Shown here: positions 20,110 through 28,222 of the stretch, in pieces
Position numbering within the stretch: position 1 is the stretch's first letter
Layout: every line of letters starts with the position of its first letter
NCBI GenBank assembly: GCA_009918225.1
Contig: RGEP01000001.1
Coordinates: 1 to 50,529 of the forward strand
Direction: 5' to 3'
Source: Betaproteobacteria bacterium
GTDB lineage: Bacteria; Pseudomonadota; Gammaproteobacteria; Burkholderiales; Burkholderiaceae_C
DNA: 50,529 nucleotides
The notes under the pieces: generated by a model
What the model saw: only the letters and a program-made list of their open reading frames with translations
Databases searched by the model: none
What the model was told of the DNA's origin: nothing
Made by a program: the position numbers and the translations under genes

Positions 20110-20922
20110 TCAACCACGGGCGACCAGGGGGTTGCCATGGCCACCGGCCACCGGACGTAGGCCACCGCTGCGATCCGGTTCTGAAGCCGGCGGATGGTGG
20201 TCCGGCAAGGAACCAAAGCGTCGCTCACGGGAGGCATAAAACGCCAAGGCCTGCTGGACGTCGTCGTCGTCAAACTCTGGCCACAGGCGTTCGGTGAAGA
20301 ACATTTCGGCATACGCCAACTGCCACAACAAAAAGTTGCTGAGCCGGCACTCGCCACCCGTGCGGATCAAGAGGTCGGGGTCTGGCGTATCGGCCAAAGC
20401 CATGTAGCGCCCCAAGCTGTGTTCGTCGAGGTGCTCGGGCGACACGCCAGCGGCCATGGCCCGTTTGCAGGCCTGCACCACGTCCCAGCGGCCTCCATAG
20501 TTGAAGGCGACGTTCAACGTCACCCGACGGTTGCCGGCGGTGGCCTCTTCCATCTTGGCAAAGGCTTGGCGAACTTTGGGTGACAGGGCGCTGAGGTCCC
20601 CAACAGCGCGCAAGCGCACCCCCTGGGCAGCCAGGGGATTGAGGTGGGCCTTCATCGCCGTGGGCACCAGGGACATCAGCCCTGAAACCTCGGGTTCCGG
20701 CCGGTTCCAGTTTTCGGTGGAAAACGCGTAGACCGTCAGGATCTGCACGCCACGGGCGGTAAATGCCCGCACCGCCCGTACCAGGGCCTCCACGCCTTCC
20801 TTGTGCCCCAGCAGGCGCGGCAGGCCGCGCTGCGTGGCCCAACGCCCGTTGCCGTCCATGACGATGGCCACATGGCGCGGCACCGCAGGCTCAGACTTGG
20901 GCTTGGGGCTGTCAGACTTCAC
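20110..20922 (-). CDS. uppS: Undecaprenyl diphosphate synthase (cis-prenyltransferase)
   Basis: UppS condenses isopentenyl diphosphate onto farnesyl diphosphate to make the C55 carrier for peptidoglycan and O-antigen. The product has MDGNGRWATQRGLPR (catalytic Asp23 with this start), GHKEGVEAL, YAFSTENWNRP, FNYGGRWDV and DLLIRTGGECRLSNFLLWQ. No ATG lies between the open frame start and the active site, so I use GTG at 20922, 25 bases after the frr stop, giving 270 residues. The tail past the conserved core is about 30 residues longer than usual and basic/proline-rich. Confidence 0.95.
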   Translation of the reverse strand: MKSDSPKPKSEPAVPRHVAIVMDGNGRWATQRGLPRLLGHKEGVEALVRAVRAFTARGVQILTVYAFSTENWNRPEPEVSGLMSLVPTAMKAHLNPLAAQGVRLRAVGDLSALSPKVRQAFAKMEEATAGNRRVTLNVAFNYGGRWDVVQACKRAMAAGVSPEHLDEHSLGRYMALADTPDPDLLIRTGGECRLSNFLLWQLAYAEMFFTERLWPEFDDDDVQQALAFYASRERRFGSLPDHHPPASEPDRSGGLRPVAGGHGNPLVARG

Positions 20923-20947
20923 AGGCCGTACCGTTGGATCCTGGCGG

Positions 20948-21508
20948 TCAAACCGCCATGATCTCTGCTTCCTTGCCCTGAACCAGCCGGTCGACCTCGG
21001 CCACCGTACGGTCGGTGAGCTTTTGCACATCGTCCTGGGCGCGGCGCTCGTCGTCTTCGCTGGCCAACTTGTCCTTGACCAGTTTCTTGACCTGTTCGTT
21101 GGCGTCGCGGCGCAGGTTGCGCACGGCCACCTTGCAGTCTTCGCCGGTGGAGCGCACCACCTTGGTCAGTTCGCGCCGGCGCTCCTCGGTGAGGGCGGGC
21201 ATGGGCACCCGCAGCAAGTCGCCCTGCGCGCTGGGGTTCAGGCCCAAGTCGCTCTCGCGGATGGCTTTCTCGATCTTGGGCGCCATGCCCTTTTCCCAGG
21301 GCTGCACGCTGATGGTGCGGGCGTCGAGCAGGCTCACATTGGCCACTTGGCTGATGGGCACCATCGAGCCGTAGTAGTCCACCTGCACCTGGTCGAGGAT
21401 GCCGGGGTGGGCGCGGCCGGTGCGGATCTTCTGCAGCTCACCCTTCAAGGACTCGATGGACTTGGCCATCTTCTGTTCGGCGGTCTTCTTGATGTCGGCG
21501 ATGGTCAT
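20948..21508 (-). CDS. frr: Ribosome recycling factor
   Basis: RRF splits post-termination ribosomes together with EF-G. The 186-residue protein matches the family length (185) and has the family stretches LQKIRTGRAHP, VQPWEKGMAPKIEKAI, SDLGLNP and PMPALTEERRREL, with the three-helix-bundle heptads in the C-terminal half. ATG at 21508 lies 24 bases after the pyrH stop. Confidence 0.98.
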   Translation of the reverse strand: MTIADIKKTAEQKMAKSIESLKGELQKIRTGRAHPGILDQVQVDYYGSMVPISQVANVSLLDARTISVQPWEKGMAPKIEKAIRESDLGLNPSAQGDLLRVPMPALTEERRRELTKVVRSTGEDCKVAVRNLRRDANEQVKKLVKDKLASEDDERRAQDDVQKLTDRTVAEVDRLVQGKEAEIMAV

Positions 21509-21532
21509 GGCAATGGACAGATCGAAAGGCGT

Positions 21533-22243
21533 TCAAACGTGCACCAAGGTGCCTTCGTCTTCACCCTGCACCACACGGCGCAAGGCTCCAGATTTGAAGA
21601 TGCTGAACACCTTGATGGGCAGTTTTTGGTCGCGGCACAGCGCAAAGGCGGTGGCGTCCATCACCGCCAGGTTGCGGGAGATGGCTTCGTCGAAGCTGAT
21701 TTGGGAGTAGCGCTGAGCGCTGGGGTCTTTGTGGGGATCGGCCGAGTACACGCCGTCCACCTTGGTGGCCTTGAGCACCACCTCGGCACCAATCTCGGCA
21801 CCGCGCAGGGCTGCAGCGGTATCGGTGGTGAAAAAGGGGTTGCCCGTACCGGCCGCAAAGATCACGACCTTGCCCTCTTCCAGGTACTGCAGGGCTTTGG
21901 GTCGCACATAAGGCTCGACCACCTGTTCAATGCCAATGGCGCTCATCACGCGGGCGGTAAGCCCTTCCTGGCGCATCGTGTCGGACAAGGCCAGGCTGTT
22001 CATCACGGTGGCCAGCATGCCCATGTAGTCGGCGGTGGCGCGGTCCATGCCCACCGAGCCGCCGGCCACACCGCGGAAGATGTTGCCCCCACCGATCACC
22101 ACCGCCACCTCGCAGCCCAACTGGGTGACTTCGGCCACCTCGCGGACCATGCGCACGATGGTGGCCCGGTTGATGCCGTAGGCATCGTCGCCCATGAGGG
22201 CTTCCCCGGAAAGCTTCAGAAGGATGCGTCGGTAGGCAGGCAT
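21533..22243 (-). CDS. pyrH: UMP kinase
   Basis: PyrH phosphorylates UMP to UDP as a hexamer regulated by GTP and UTP, feeding nucleic acid and UDP-sugar synthesis. The 236-residue amino-acid-kinase-fold protein opens MPAYRRILLKLSGEAL and contains VVIGGGNIFRG, DRATADYMGMLATVMN, GTGNPFFTTD and the C-terminal IKVFSIFKSGAL. The frame is open for 41 codons upstream into the tsf-pyrH spacer; ATG at 22243 fits the family. Confidence 0.97.
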   Translation of the reverse strand: MPAYRRILLKLSGEALMGDDAYGINRATIVRMVREVAEVTQLGCEVAVVIGGGNIFRGVAGGSVGMDRATADYMGMLATVMNSLALSDTMRQEGLTARVMSAIGIEQVVEPYVRPKALQYLEEGKVVIFAAGTGNPFFTTDTAAALRGAEIGAEVVLKATKVDGVYSADPHKDPSAQRYSQISFDEAISRNLAVMDATAFALCRDQKLPIKVFSIFKSGALRRVVQGEDEGTLVHV

Positions 22244-22315
22244 GCGCGGCGGTAGAGGCTTTCGACAAACACCCCAGTGTAAGGGGCGAAAGGGGGCTGG
22301 GGGCTTGGGATCTGT

Positions 22316-22375
22316 GCCGGGGCTGCCCCGGCGCTTGGCCCTCACCCACGCGACGGGCGGCCGCACGGGGCCGCC
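22316..22375 (-). repeat. Two strong GC hairpins in the tsf-pyrH spacer
   Basis: In transcription order, GGCGGCC/GGCCGCC (22356-22375, 6-base loop) is followed by GCCGGGGC/GCCCCGGC (22316-22332, single-base centre). Both are perfect stems in the 147-base gap between tsf and pyrH. No T-run follows, so they may act as RNA 3'-end or processing barriers that separate abundant tsf message from pyrH rather than as intrinsic terminators. Confidence 0.5.
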
Positions 22376-22390
22376 TGCGCGGACCGCCCC

Positions 22391-23290
22391 TTACTGGGCC
22401 TTGCTGGCCGCCGCCACTTGGGCGGCCACCTCAGCGGCGAAGTCGTCCTGCTTCTTCTCGATGCCCTCGCCCACCACGTACAGGGTGAAACCCTTGGCAG
22501 CCGTAGAGGTGGACTTCAAATACGCCCCCACGGTTTGCTTGCCGTCGGCGGCCTTCACGAACACCTGGTCCAGCAAAGAAACTTCCTTGAGGAATTTCTG
22601 CACCGAGCCTTCCACCATCTTGGCCACGATGTCGGCAGGCTTGCCCGACTCGGCTGCTTTTTCGGTGGCAATCTTGCGTTCCTTGTCCACCAGTTCAGCG
22701 GGCACTTCGGCGCTGGACAAGGCGGCGGGCTTCATGGCAGCAATGTGCATGGCCGTGTCCTTGGCCGCCACGTCGTCGCCCTCAAACTCCACGATCACGC
22801 CAATGCGCGTGCCGTGCAGGTAGGAGGCCAGCTTGCCGCCACCGGCATAGCGCTTGAAACGCCGAATGGTCATGTTTTCGCCGATCTTGCCGATCAGGCC
22901 CTTGCGCACGTCTTCCACCGTGGGGCCGAAGGACTCCATGCTCAGCGGCAGGGCTGACAACGCAGCCACATCGGCGGGGTTGCTCGAGGCCACCAATTCG
23001 GCGCATGCCTTGGCAAAGGCCAGGAAGGCGTCGTTCTTGGAAACGAAGTCGGTTTCGCAGTTGATCTCGATCAGGGCGCCAGTGCTGCCCGACACGGCTG
23101 CCGAAATCACGCCTTCGGCGGTGATGCGGGCAGCGGCCTTGCCCGCCTTGTTGCCCAACTTGACGCGCAGGATCTCTTCGGCACGGACCATGTCGCCATC
23201 GGCCTCGGTCAGCGCTTTCTTGCACTCCATCATCGGCGCGTCGGTCTTGGCGCGCAGTTCAGCCACCATGCTGGCGGTAATCGCAGGCAT
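22391..23290 (-). CDS. tsf: Elongation factor Ts
   Basis: EF-Ts is the nucleotide exchange factor that regenerates EF-Tu-GTP. The 299-residue protein has the N-terminal UBA-like domain with TDAPMMECKKALTEADGD, the core motif INCETDFVSKND, and the dimerisation domain. Length is within the betaproteobacterial range. It follows rpsB with a 127-base spacer that contains a terminator-like hairpin. Confidence 0.98.
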   Translation of the reverse strand: MPAITASMVAELRAKTDAPMMECKKALTEADGDMVRAEEILRVKLGNKAGKAAARITAEGVISAAVSGSTGALIEINCETDFVSKNDAFLAFAKACAELVASSNPADVAALSALPLSMESFGPTVEDVRKGLIGKIGENMTIRRFKRYAGGGKLASYLHGTRIGVIVEFEGDDVAAKDTAMHIAAMKPAALSSAEVPAELVDKERKIATEKAAESGKPADIVAKMVEGSVQKFLKEVSLLDQVFVKAADGKQTVGAYLKSTSTAAKGFTLYVVGEGIEKKQDDFAAEVAAQVAAASKAQ

Positions 23291-23311
23291 CTTGTTTTCT
23301 CCGTAGGTTTG

Positions 23312-23334
23312 AAAAAGGGGCCTTGCAGGCCCCC
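23312..23334 (-). terminator. Terminator-like hairpin between rpsB and tsf
   Basis: On the minus strand GGGGCCT-GCA-AGGCCCC (23317-23333) is a perfect 7-bp GC stem followed by TTTTT. It lies 21 bases before the tsf start, inside the rpsB-tsf unit. It probably ends a share of transcripts after rpsB, so that tsf is made by read-through or from a second promoter. Confidence 0.75.
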
Positions 23335-23417
23335 TTGGGTATGTGGGTGTGGATGCAAAGCCTGGGGAGGCTCATCCAGGGCTGGGGGACCCGGTGCGGC
23401 ATCCCCTATGCCGCTGC

Positions 23418-24167
23418 TCAGGCCCCTTCGTTGACCTCGACAAACTCGTCGCCTTCACCGCCGGAGACGGCCTGGGCCAGTTCCTGGGTCGCGTTGGCCT
23501 TGCCGTCCAACACGGCGTCTGCCACGGCTCGGGCGTACAGGGCCACAGCCTTGGCGGAGTCGTCATTGCCAGGGATCACGTAGTCGATGCCGTCAGGAGA
23601 GTGGTTGGTGTCCACCACGCCGACCACCGGAATACCGAGCTTGTTGGCTTCTTGAATCGCGATCTTGTGATAGCCCACGTCGATCACGAACAGAGCGTCG
23701 GGCAAAGCTGCCATATCAGCGATGCCACCGATGTCCTTTTCCAGCTTGGCGATCTCGCGCTGGAACATCAGGGCTTCTTTCTTGATCGAGGGCTGGGTGC
23801 CAGCCTCCACCTGAGCCTGCATGTCCTTGAGCTTCTTCAAGGAGCCTTTGACCGTCTTGAAGTTGGTCAGCATGCCACCCAGCCAACGCTGGTCCACATA
23901 AGGCATGCCGCAGCGCTGGGCTTCAGCGGCCACGACTTCACGGGCTTGGCGCTTGGTGCCCACCAACATGATGGTGCCGCGGCGGGCGGCCAGTTGGCGG
24001 ATGAACTTCATGCCGTCCTGGAAAAGAGGCTGTGTCTTTTCCAGGTTGATGATGTGGATCTTGTTGCGATGGCCGTAAATGAACGGGGCCATCTTGGGGT
24101 TCCAGAAGCGGGTTTGGTGACCGAAGTGCACCCCGGCTTCCAGCATTTCGCGCATGCTGACAGACAT
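23418..24167 (-). CDS. rpsB: 30S ribosomal protein S2
   Basis: S2 binds late to the small subunit at the back of the head and recruits S1. The 249-residue protein starts MSVSMREMLEAGVHFGHQTR and has NPKMAPFIYGHRNKIHIINL, the coiled-coil insertion (about 100-160), and VVGVVDTNHSPDGIDYVIPGNDDS. The frame stays open for 272 codons upstream, but ATG at 24167 is preceded by TAGGAG and is the family start. It leads the long downstream run of translation and envelope genes. Confidence 0.98.
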   Translation of the reverse strand: MSVSMREMLEAGVHFGHQTRFWNPKMAPFIYGHRNKIHIINLEKTQPLFQDGMKFIRQLAARRGTIMLVGTKRQAREVVAAEAQRCGMPYVDQRWLGGMLTNFKTVKGSLKKLKDMQAQVEAGTQPSIKKEALMFQREIAKLEKDIGGIADMAALPDALFVIDVGYHKIAIQEANKLGIPVVGVVDTNHSPDGIDYVIPGNDDSAKAVALYARAVADAVLDGKANATQELAQAVSGGEGDEFVEVNEGA

Positions 24168-24299
24168 GATTTCTCCTAGAAGGTTGGGTCTAGAATCCCG
24201 CCGAAATTCCGGTTCGCAGCGCCCTGCACGGGCTGACTGCCTCACCGAAACACCTCTGGTGGTGGGATCCGCGATTGGCTCACCCGTTTCCGGGTAAAC
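24168..24299 (-). promoter_or_regulatory. Long structured 5' leader of rpsB
   Basis: About 132 bases separate the predicted transcription start from rpsB. The leader begins with a hairpin of stem ACCCG/CGGGT capped by a GAAA tetraloop (24282-24295). Several ribosomal operons use such leaders for feedback by their own product; S2 is the natural candidate here, but binding is inference. Confidence 0.4.
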
Positions 24300-24305
24300 C
24301 CAAAG

Positions 24306-24314
24306 AGTATAGCA
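24306..24314 (-). promoter_or_regulatory. Extended -10 promoter for rpsB
   Basis: TGCTATACT on the minus strand is an extended -10 element (TGn plus a near-consensus hexamer). No good -35 is seen, which is acceptable for extended -10 promoters. It lies 139 bases upstream of rpsB, and its upstream flank overlaps the presumed start of the divergent nnr gene. Confidence 0.6.
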
Positions 24315-24317
24315 GGC

Positions 24318-25955
24318 TTGGCCCACTCCCCCTTTCGCCCCACAGCCGCGCGCACCCCAGGGCACGCGTTGCCCCTGTGGGATGCGGCCACCTCCCGGCA
24401 CATCGAAGCCTGGGCGTTGAGCCAGGACCATGGCCCCAGCCTGATGGAGCGCGCCGGATTGGCGGTGGCCCGATTGGCCCTGGCGGTCAGCCCTGCGGGC
24501 AGTGCCGTCTGGGTGCTGACCGGCTCGGGCAACAACGGAGGCGACGGCTGGGTGGCTGCTCGGCACTTGCACCTTGCCGGTTGGCCCCTGCGCGTTTGGG
24601 AAGTTCAAGCCGCCCAAACTGCTGCCGCACAGGCCGCCCGAAAAGCGGCGCTGGACGCCGGTGTCCAGCTTGCACAGGGGTCCGGGGCCCCGCCTGAGCA
24701 GCAAGCCTGGCCACCCAATGGGTCGCACGGACTGCTGATCATTGATGCCTTGCTGGGCCTGGGGGCGCGCGCGCCGCTGCCCTCTGCCCTTGTACAAGCG
24801 GTCCACTGGATCACGCGATGCACTCGGGCCGATGGCACGACGGTGGTGCTCAGCGTCGACCTCCCCAGCGGCCTGCAGGCCGACACCGGCTGCCGCTTGC
24901 AAGACGCCCATGGCCAATCCTGCGCGGTCCAGGCCCACCACACCTTGAGCCTGCTCACGCTCAAGCCAGGGTTGTTTACCCACGAGGGGTGTGAATCATC
25001 GGGGCAGGTGTGGTTTGATGACTTGGGCCTGGCGGCACCCCTGCTCGACAGCCCAAGGGCTCGCCTGATTCCCGTCAGTCTGCTCTCCATCCTGCGCAAG
25101 GCCCGGGTGCAGCCTGATGGGCAGGCCAGGCGCGGCGGGCACAAAGGCCTCTATGGCGACGTCTGGCTCGTGGGAGGAGCGCCCGGCATGGCTGGCGCGC
25201 TGCGCCTGGCCGCGCGCGCAGCCGTGGCCGCCGGTGGCGGTCGGGTTCACCGGGTCGACCTGGGCAGTCAGGCGGGCGGCCTGGATGAGGCCGCGCCCGA
25301 GGTCATGATGAAAACAGAGCCTGAACTGCGCGCGGCCTGCAGCAGCGACGCCGTGGTGGTGGCCGGCTGCGGCGGCGGGTCGCACATCACACCGGTTCTG
25401 ACGCCGTTGTTGGCCCGGGCCCATCGCCTGGTGCTGGATGCAGACGCCTTGAACGCTGTGGCCGCTGACACCTCGCTCTGGTCCCGGCTGGTGGCACGGG
25501 CCCACCGTGGCCAGGCCACCGTGCTGACGCCGCACCCGCTGGAAGCGGCGCGGCTCCTGGCCTGCAGCACGTCCCAGGTTCAATCAGACCGCCTAGCAGC
25601 CGCCCAGGCCCTGGCCCATCGCAGCGGTGCCACGGTCGTGCTCAAAGGCGCCGGCAGTGTGGTGGCCAGCCCAGGCGCCACCCCTTGGGTCAACACCAGC
25701 GGCAATGCCCGCTTGGCCAGTGGTGGAACCGGCGATGTACTGGCCGGCTGGATCGGGGGGGTCTGGGCGTCTTCGGTGGACGACCCGTCTGGCCTGCACG
25801 ATGCCGTAGCGGCCTGCGTGCACCTGCATGGCCGAGCAGCCGATCGGGTCGATCCCAGCACCGGCCGCTGCGAGACCGCTGTGTTGCCCGCTTCAGCCCT
25901 GATCGCGCAGATGTCTGGCGAGTTGCTGCGCGCACACAACGGCGATCAAGGCTGA
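24318..25955 (+). CDS. nnr: Bifunctional NAD(P)H-hydrate epimerase / ADP-dependent dehydratase
   Basis: This fused enzyme repairs damaged NADH and NADPH: the N-terminal YjeF domain (about 15-230) interconverts R and S hydrates, and the C-terminal ribokinase-like domain (about 250-540) dehydrates S-NAD(P)HX with ADP. Motifs are GSGNNGGDGWVAARHL, IDALLGLG and VDLPSGLQADTG in the first half, and GLYGDVWLVGG, LTPHPLEAARLL, LKGAGSVV and NTSGNARLASGGTGDVLAG in the second. The 545-residue length fits the E. coli fusion. The start is uncertain: the frame opens with TTG at 24318 next to the rpsB promoter. The last 63 bases overlap the convergent transporter gene. Confidence 0.92.
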   Translation: MAHSPFRPTAARTPGHALPLWDAATSRHIEAWALSQDHGPSLMERAGLAVARLALAVSPAGSAVWVLTGSGNNGGDGWVAARHLHLAGWPLRVWEVQAAQTAAAQAARKAALDAGVQLAQGSGAPPEQQAWPPNGSHGLLIIDALLGLGARAPLPSALVQAVHWITRCTRADGTTVVLSVDLPSGLQADTGCRLQDAHGQSCAVQAHHTLSLLTLKPGLFTHEGCESSGQVWFDDLGLAAPLLDSPRARLIPVSLLSILRKARVQPDGQARRGGHKGLYGDVWLVGGAPGMAGALRLAARAAVAAGGGRVHRVDLGSQAGGLDEAAPEVMMKTEPELRAACSSDAVVVAGCGGGSHITPVLTPLLARAHRLVLDADALNAVAADTSLWSRLVARAHRGQATVLTPHPLEAARLLACSTSQVQSDRLAAAQALAHRSGATVVLKGAGSVVASPGATPWVNTSGNARLASGGTGDVLAGWIGGVWASSVDDPSGLHDAVAACVHLHGRAADRVDPSTGRCETAVLPASALIAQMSGELLRAHNGDQG

Positions 25956-27062
25956 GGCCGTTGCGGCCCAGAACACCGACTTGAAGCCCAAGTGTTGGGT
26001 GAGCAAGCCTCCGCCCAAGCCGCCCACCACACCAGACAGGCCGTAGCCCAGGACCGCGTACAAGGCCTGGCCCCGCCCCCTCAGCCGGCCTGGGAAAAAA
26101 GCCCCCAATTGCGCGGTGCAGGCCGCATGCTGTGCGGCAAAGGTCACCGCATGCAGAAGTTGCGCCGCCACCAAGACCACCATGTGTTCGCCAAACTCAG
26201 CAATGGCGGCAAAACGAAGCACGCACAAAACAGCCGCCCACCACAGCCAGCGCGCCGGCTCCAGGCGGCCCACCCAGTTCGCCCCCATCCAGAAGAAGGC
26301 AATTTCGGCCAGCACGCTCACCGCCCACACCAGGCCCACCACGGCCTTGCCGTAACCCAGCTCGTCCAGGTACAGGCTCAGAAAGGTGTAGAGGCTGGTA
26401 TGCCCCAGCACCGTGAAGAAGATGGTGGCGAAAAACCAAAGCACCCGAGGCTGGCGCACGACCTGCCACACCGAGCCTTCTTCAGCTGTGGGCTCTGCAG
26501 CGGTGTCCACCCGGGATGGCAAACGCGCAGCAGCTACGCACAAGAGCACCAACATGGCGCTGACCACCCAGGGGAAGGCTTCAATGCCAGCCGCTTCCAG
26601 CAAGAAGCCCGCAAGGGTGACCGCAAGGATGAAGCCAATGGACCCCCAGACGCGGATGCGCCCATAGCGTCGGGTGTCCATCCCACCATCGGTGTGCAGA
26701 AAACGCGCCAGCGCGGATTCCGATAAGGGCACCACGCCCCCATTGCAGATGAAGAGCAGGAACACACACGCCGGCAACCAGCCCCAGGCATGAGAGGGCT
26801 GCAACAGCGCGCTCATCACCAAAGAAGCTGCAGCGGCTGCGCGCAAGAGCCAAACACGACGCCCCGTGTGGTCGGCCAACCACCCCCAGGCATAGGGCAC
26901 GAACACCCGAGTCCAGGCCTGCAAAGAAGAAATCACCCCGATGGCCAGTGCCGAGTAGCCCAAAGACTTGAACCACAGCGGCGCGTAGGTGGTGAAAAAT
27001 CCGATGCTGGCGAAGTACGTGAAGGACACGGCCGCAAAGGCGGCCCAGGGCGGACGGTTCAC
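25893..27062 (-). CDS. MFS transporter of the 3-phenylpropionate (HcaT-like) type
   Basis: A 389-residue inner-membrane carrier with about twelve hydrophobic helices and the major-facilitator loop motif GWLADHTGRR between helices 2 and 3. The PLSESALARFL stretch and the RYGRIRVWGSIGF segment are typical of the LacY-like/HcaT branch of permeases. The substrate cannot be read from sequence. GTG at 27062 overlaps the aroC stop (GTGA), so it is translated with aroC; 17 further in-frame codons upstream are within aroC and unlikely. Its 3' end overlaps nnr by 63 bases in convergent orientation. Confidence 0.85.
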   Translation of the reverse strand: MNRPPWAAFAAVSFTYFASIGFFTTYAPLWFKSLGYSALAIGVISSLQAWTRVFVPYAWGWLADHTGRRVWLLRAAAAASLVMSALLQPSHAWGWLPACVFLLFICNGGVVPLSESALARFLHTDGGMDTRRYGRIRVWGSIGFILAVTLAGFLLEAAGIEAFPWVVSAMLVLLCVAAARLPSRVDTAAEPTAEEGSVWQVVRQPRVLWFFATIFFTVLGHTSLYTFLSLYLDELGYGKAVVGLVWAVSVLAEIAFFWMGANWVGRLEPARWLWWAAVLCVLRFAAIAEFGEHMVVLVAAQLLHAVTFAAQHAACTAQLGAFFPGRLRGRGQALYAVLGYGLSGVVGGLGGGLLTQHLGFKSVFWAATASALIAVVCAQQLARHLRDQG

Positions 27063-28162
27063 GCGCCAGCAGCGCCCTTGATCGGCGGAACCGGCAGGCT
27101 CACATCGCCGCACTGTGCGCGATGCTGCAAGGCATGGTCCATCACCACCAAGGCCAGCATGGCCTCGGCGATGGGCGTAGCGCGGATGCCCACGCAGGGG
27201 TCGTGACGCCCAAAGGTCTCCACGGTCGCAGGCTGAAGCTGCCGGTCGATCGAGGCCTTGGGCAGTCGGATGGAGCTGGTGGGCTTGATGGCCAAACGTA
27301 CCACCAGGTCTTGTCCGGTGCTGATACCACCCAGCACCCCTCCGGCATGGTTGCTGCGAAAGCCCTCCGGCGACAACTCATCGCCATGCACACTGCCGTT
27401 TTGCGCCACCACGGCAAAGCCATCGCCGATCTCCACGCCCTTGACAGCATTGATGCCCATCATGGCGTAAGCGATATCGGCGTCCAGTTTGTCAAACAGC
27501 GGCTGGCCAAGGCCCACCGGCACACCGCTGGCACGCACCTCAATGCGCGCGCCCACGGAATCGCCCTTCTTGCGCAGAGCGTCCATATAGGCCTCCAGCT
27601 CGCCGATGCGGCTGACGTTGGCCGCAAAGAAGGGGTTGTGCGCCACGTGCTCCAGGCCTTCAAAGGGGATGTCGATCTCGCCCAGAGCCGACATCCAACC
27701 GGTGAACCGAGTGCCGTAGCGGCCCAACAGCCACTTCTTGGCCACGGCGCCTGCAGCCACCATGGGTGCGGTCAAGCGAGCAGATGACCGCCCGCCGCCG
27801 CGAGGGTCACGCAGGCCGTACTTGCGCCAGTAGGTGTAGTCGGCATGGCCCGGGCGAAAGGTGTCCAGGATGTTGCCGTAATCCTTGCTGCGCTGATCGG
27901 TGTTGCGGATCAGCAGGGCAATCGGCGTGCCCGTGGTACGGCCCTCAAACACACCGGAGAGGATCTCCACCGCATCGGGTTCGTTGCGCTGGGTGACATG
28001 CCGGCTCGTGCCCGGGCGCCTGCGGTCGAGATCGGGCTGAATATCGGCCTCGCTTAGCTCCAGGCCGGGGGGGCATCCGTCAATGACGCAGCCGATGGCC
28101 ACACCGTGGCTCTCGCCAAAGTTCGTGACGCGAAAGAGTTCGCCAAAGGTGCTGCCAGACAT
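27059..28162 (-). CDS. aroC: Chorismate synthase
   Basis: AroC removes phosphate from EPSP to form chorismate, the last shikimate-pathway step, using reduced FMN. The 367-residue protein has the three family signatures: GESHGVAIGCVIDGCPPGL near the N terminus, the RPGHADYTYWRKYGLRDPRGGGRSSAR region, written here only by its ends RPGHAD and GGGRSSAR, and the C-terminal RHDPCVGIRATPIAEAM, where this sequence reads GRHDPCVGIRA. Length matches E. coli (361). It lies 60 bases after the CBS-protein gene and shares its stop with the MFS start. Confidence 0.98.
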   Translation of the reverse strand: MSGSTFGELFRVTNFGESHGVAIGCVIDGCPPGLELSEADIQPDLDRRRPGTSRHVTQRNEPDAVEILSGVFEGRTTGTPIALLIRNTDQRSKDYGNILDTFRPGHADYTYWRKYGLRDPRGGGRSSARLTAPMVAAGAVAKKWLLGRYGTRFTGWMSALGEIDIPFEGLEHVAHNPFFAANVSRIGELEAYMDALRKKGDSVGARIEVRASGVPVGLGQPLFDKLDADIAYAMMGINAVKGVEIGDGFAVVAQNGSVHGDELSPEGFRSNHAGGVLGGISTGQDLVVRLAIKPTSSIRLPKASIDRQLQPATVETFGRHDPCVGIRATPIAEAMLALVVMDHALQHRAQCGDVSLPVPPIKGAAGA

Positions 28163-28222
28163 GAATCAGGGACGTTGCAGGGGGAGTCCAATTGTGACAG
28201 TGTGCGGGCCCCTGCCCTGCCC

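Noticed and set aside
20801..22255. 484-residue plus-strand frame crossing uppS, frr and pyrH
   Set aside because: It spans three verified genes and their spacers antisense, which no real gene would do while keeping their boundaries; composition is shadow-like.
24168..24983. Possible 272-residue N-terminal extension of S2
   Set aside because: The frame is open by chance in GC-rich DNA and would cross the rpsB promoter; the true start has a strong ribosome site and the universal S2 N terminus.
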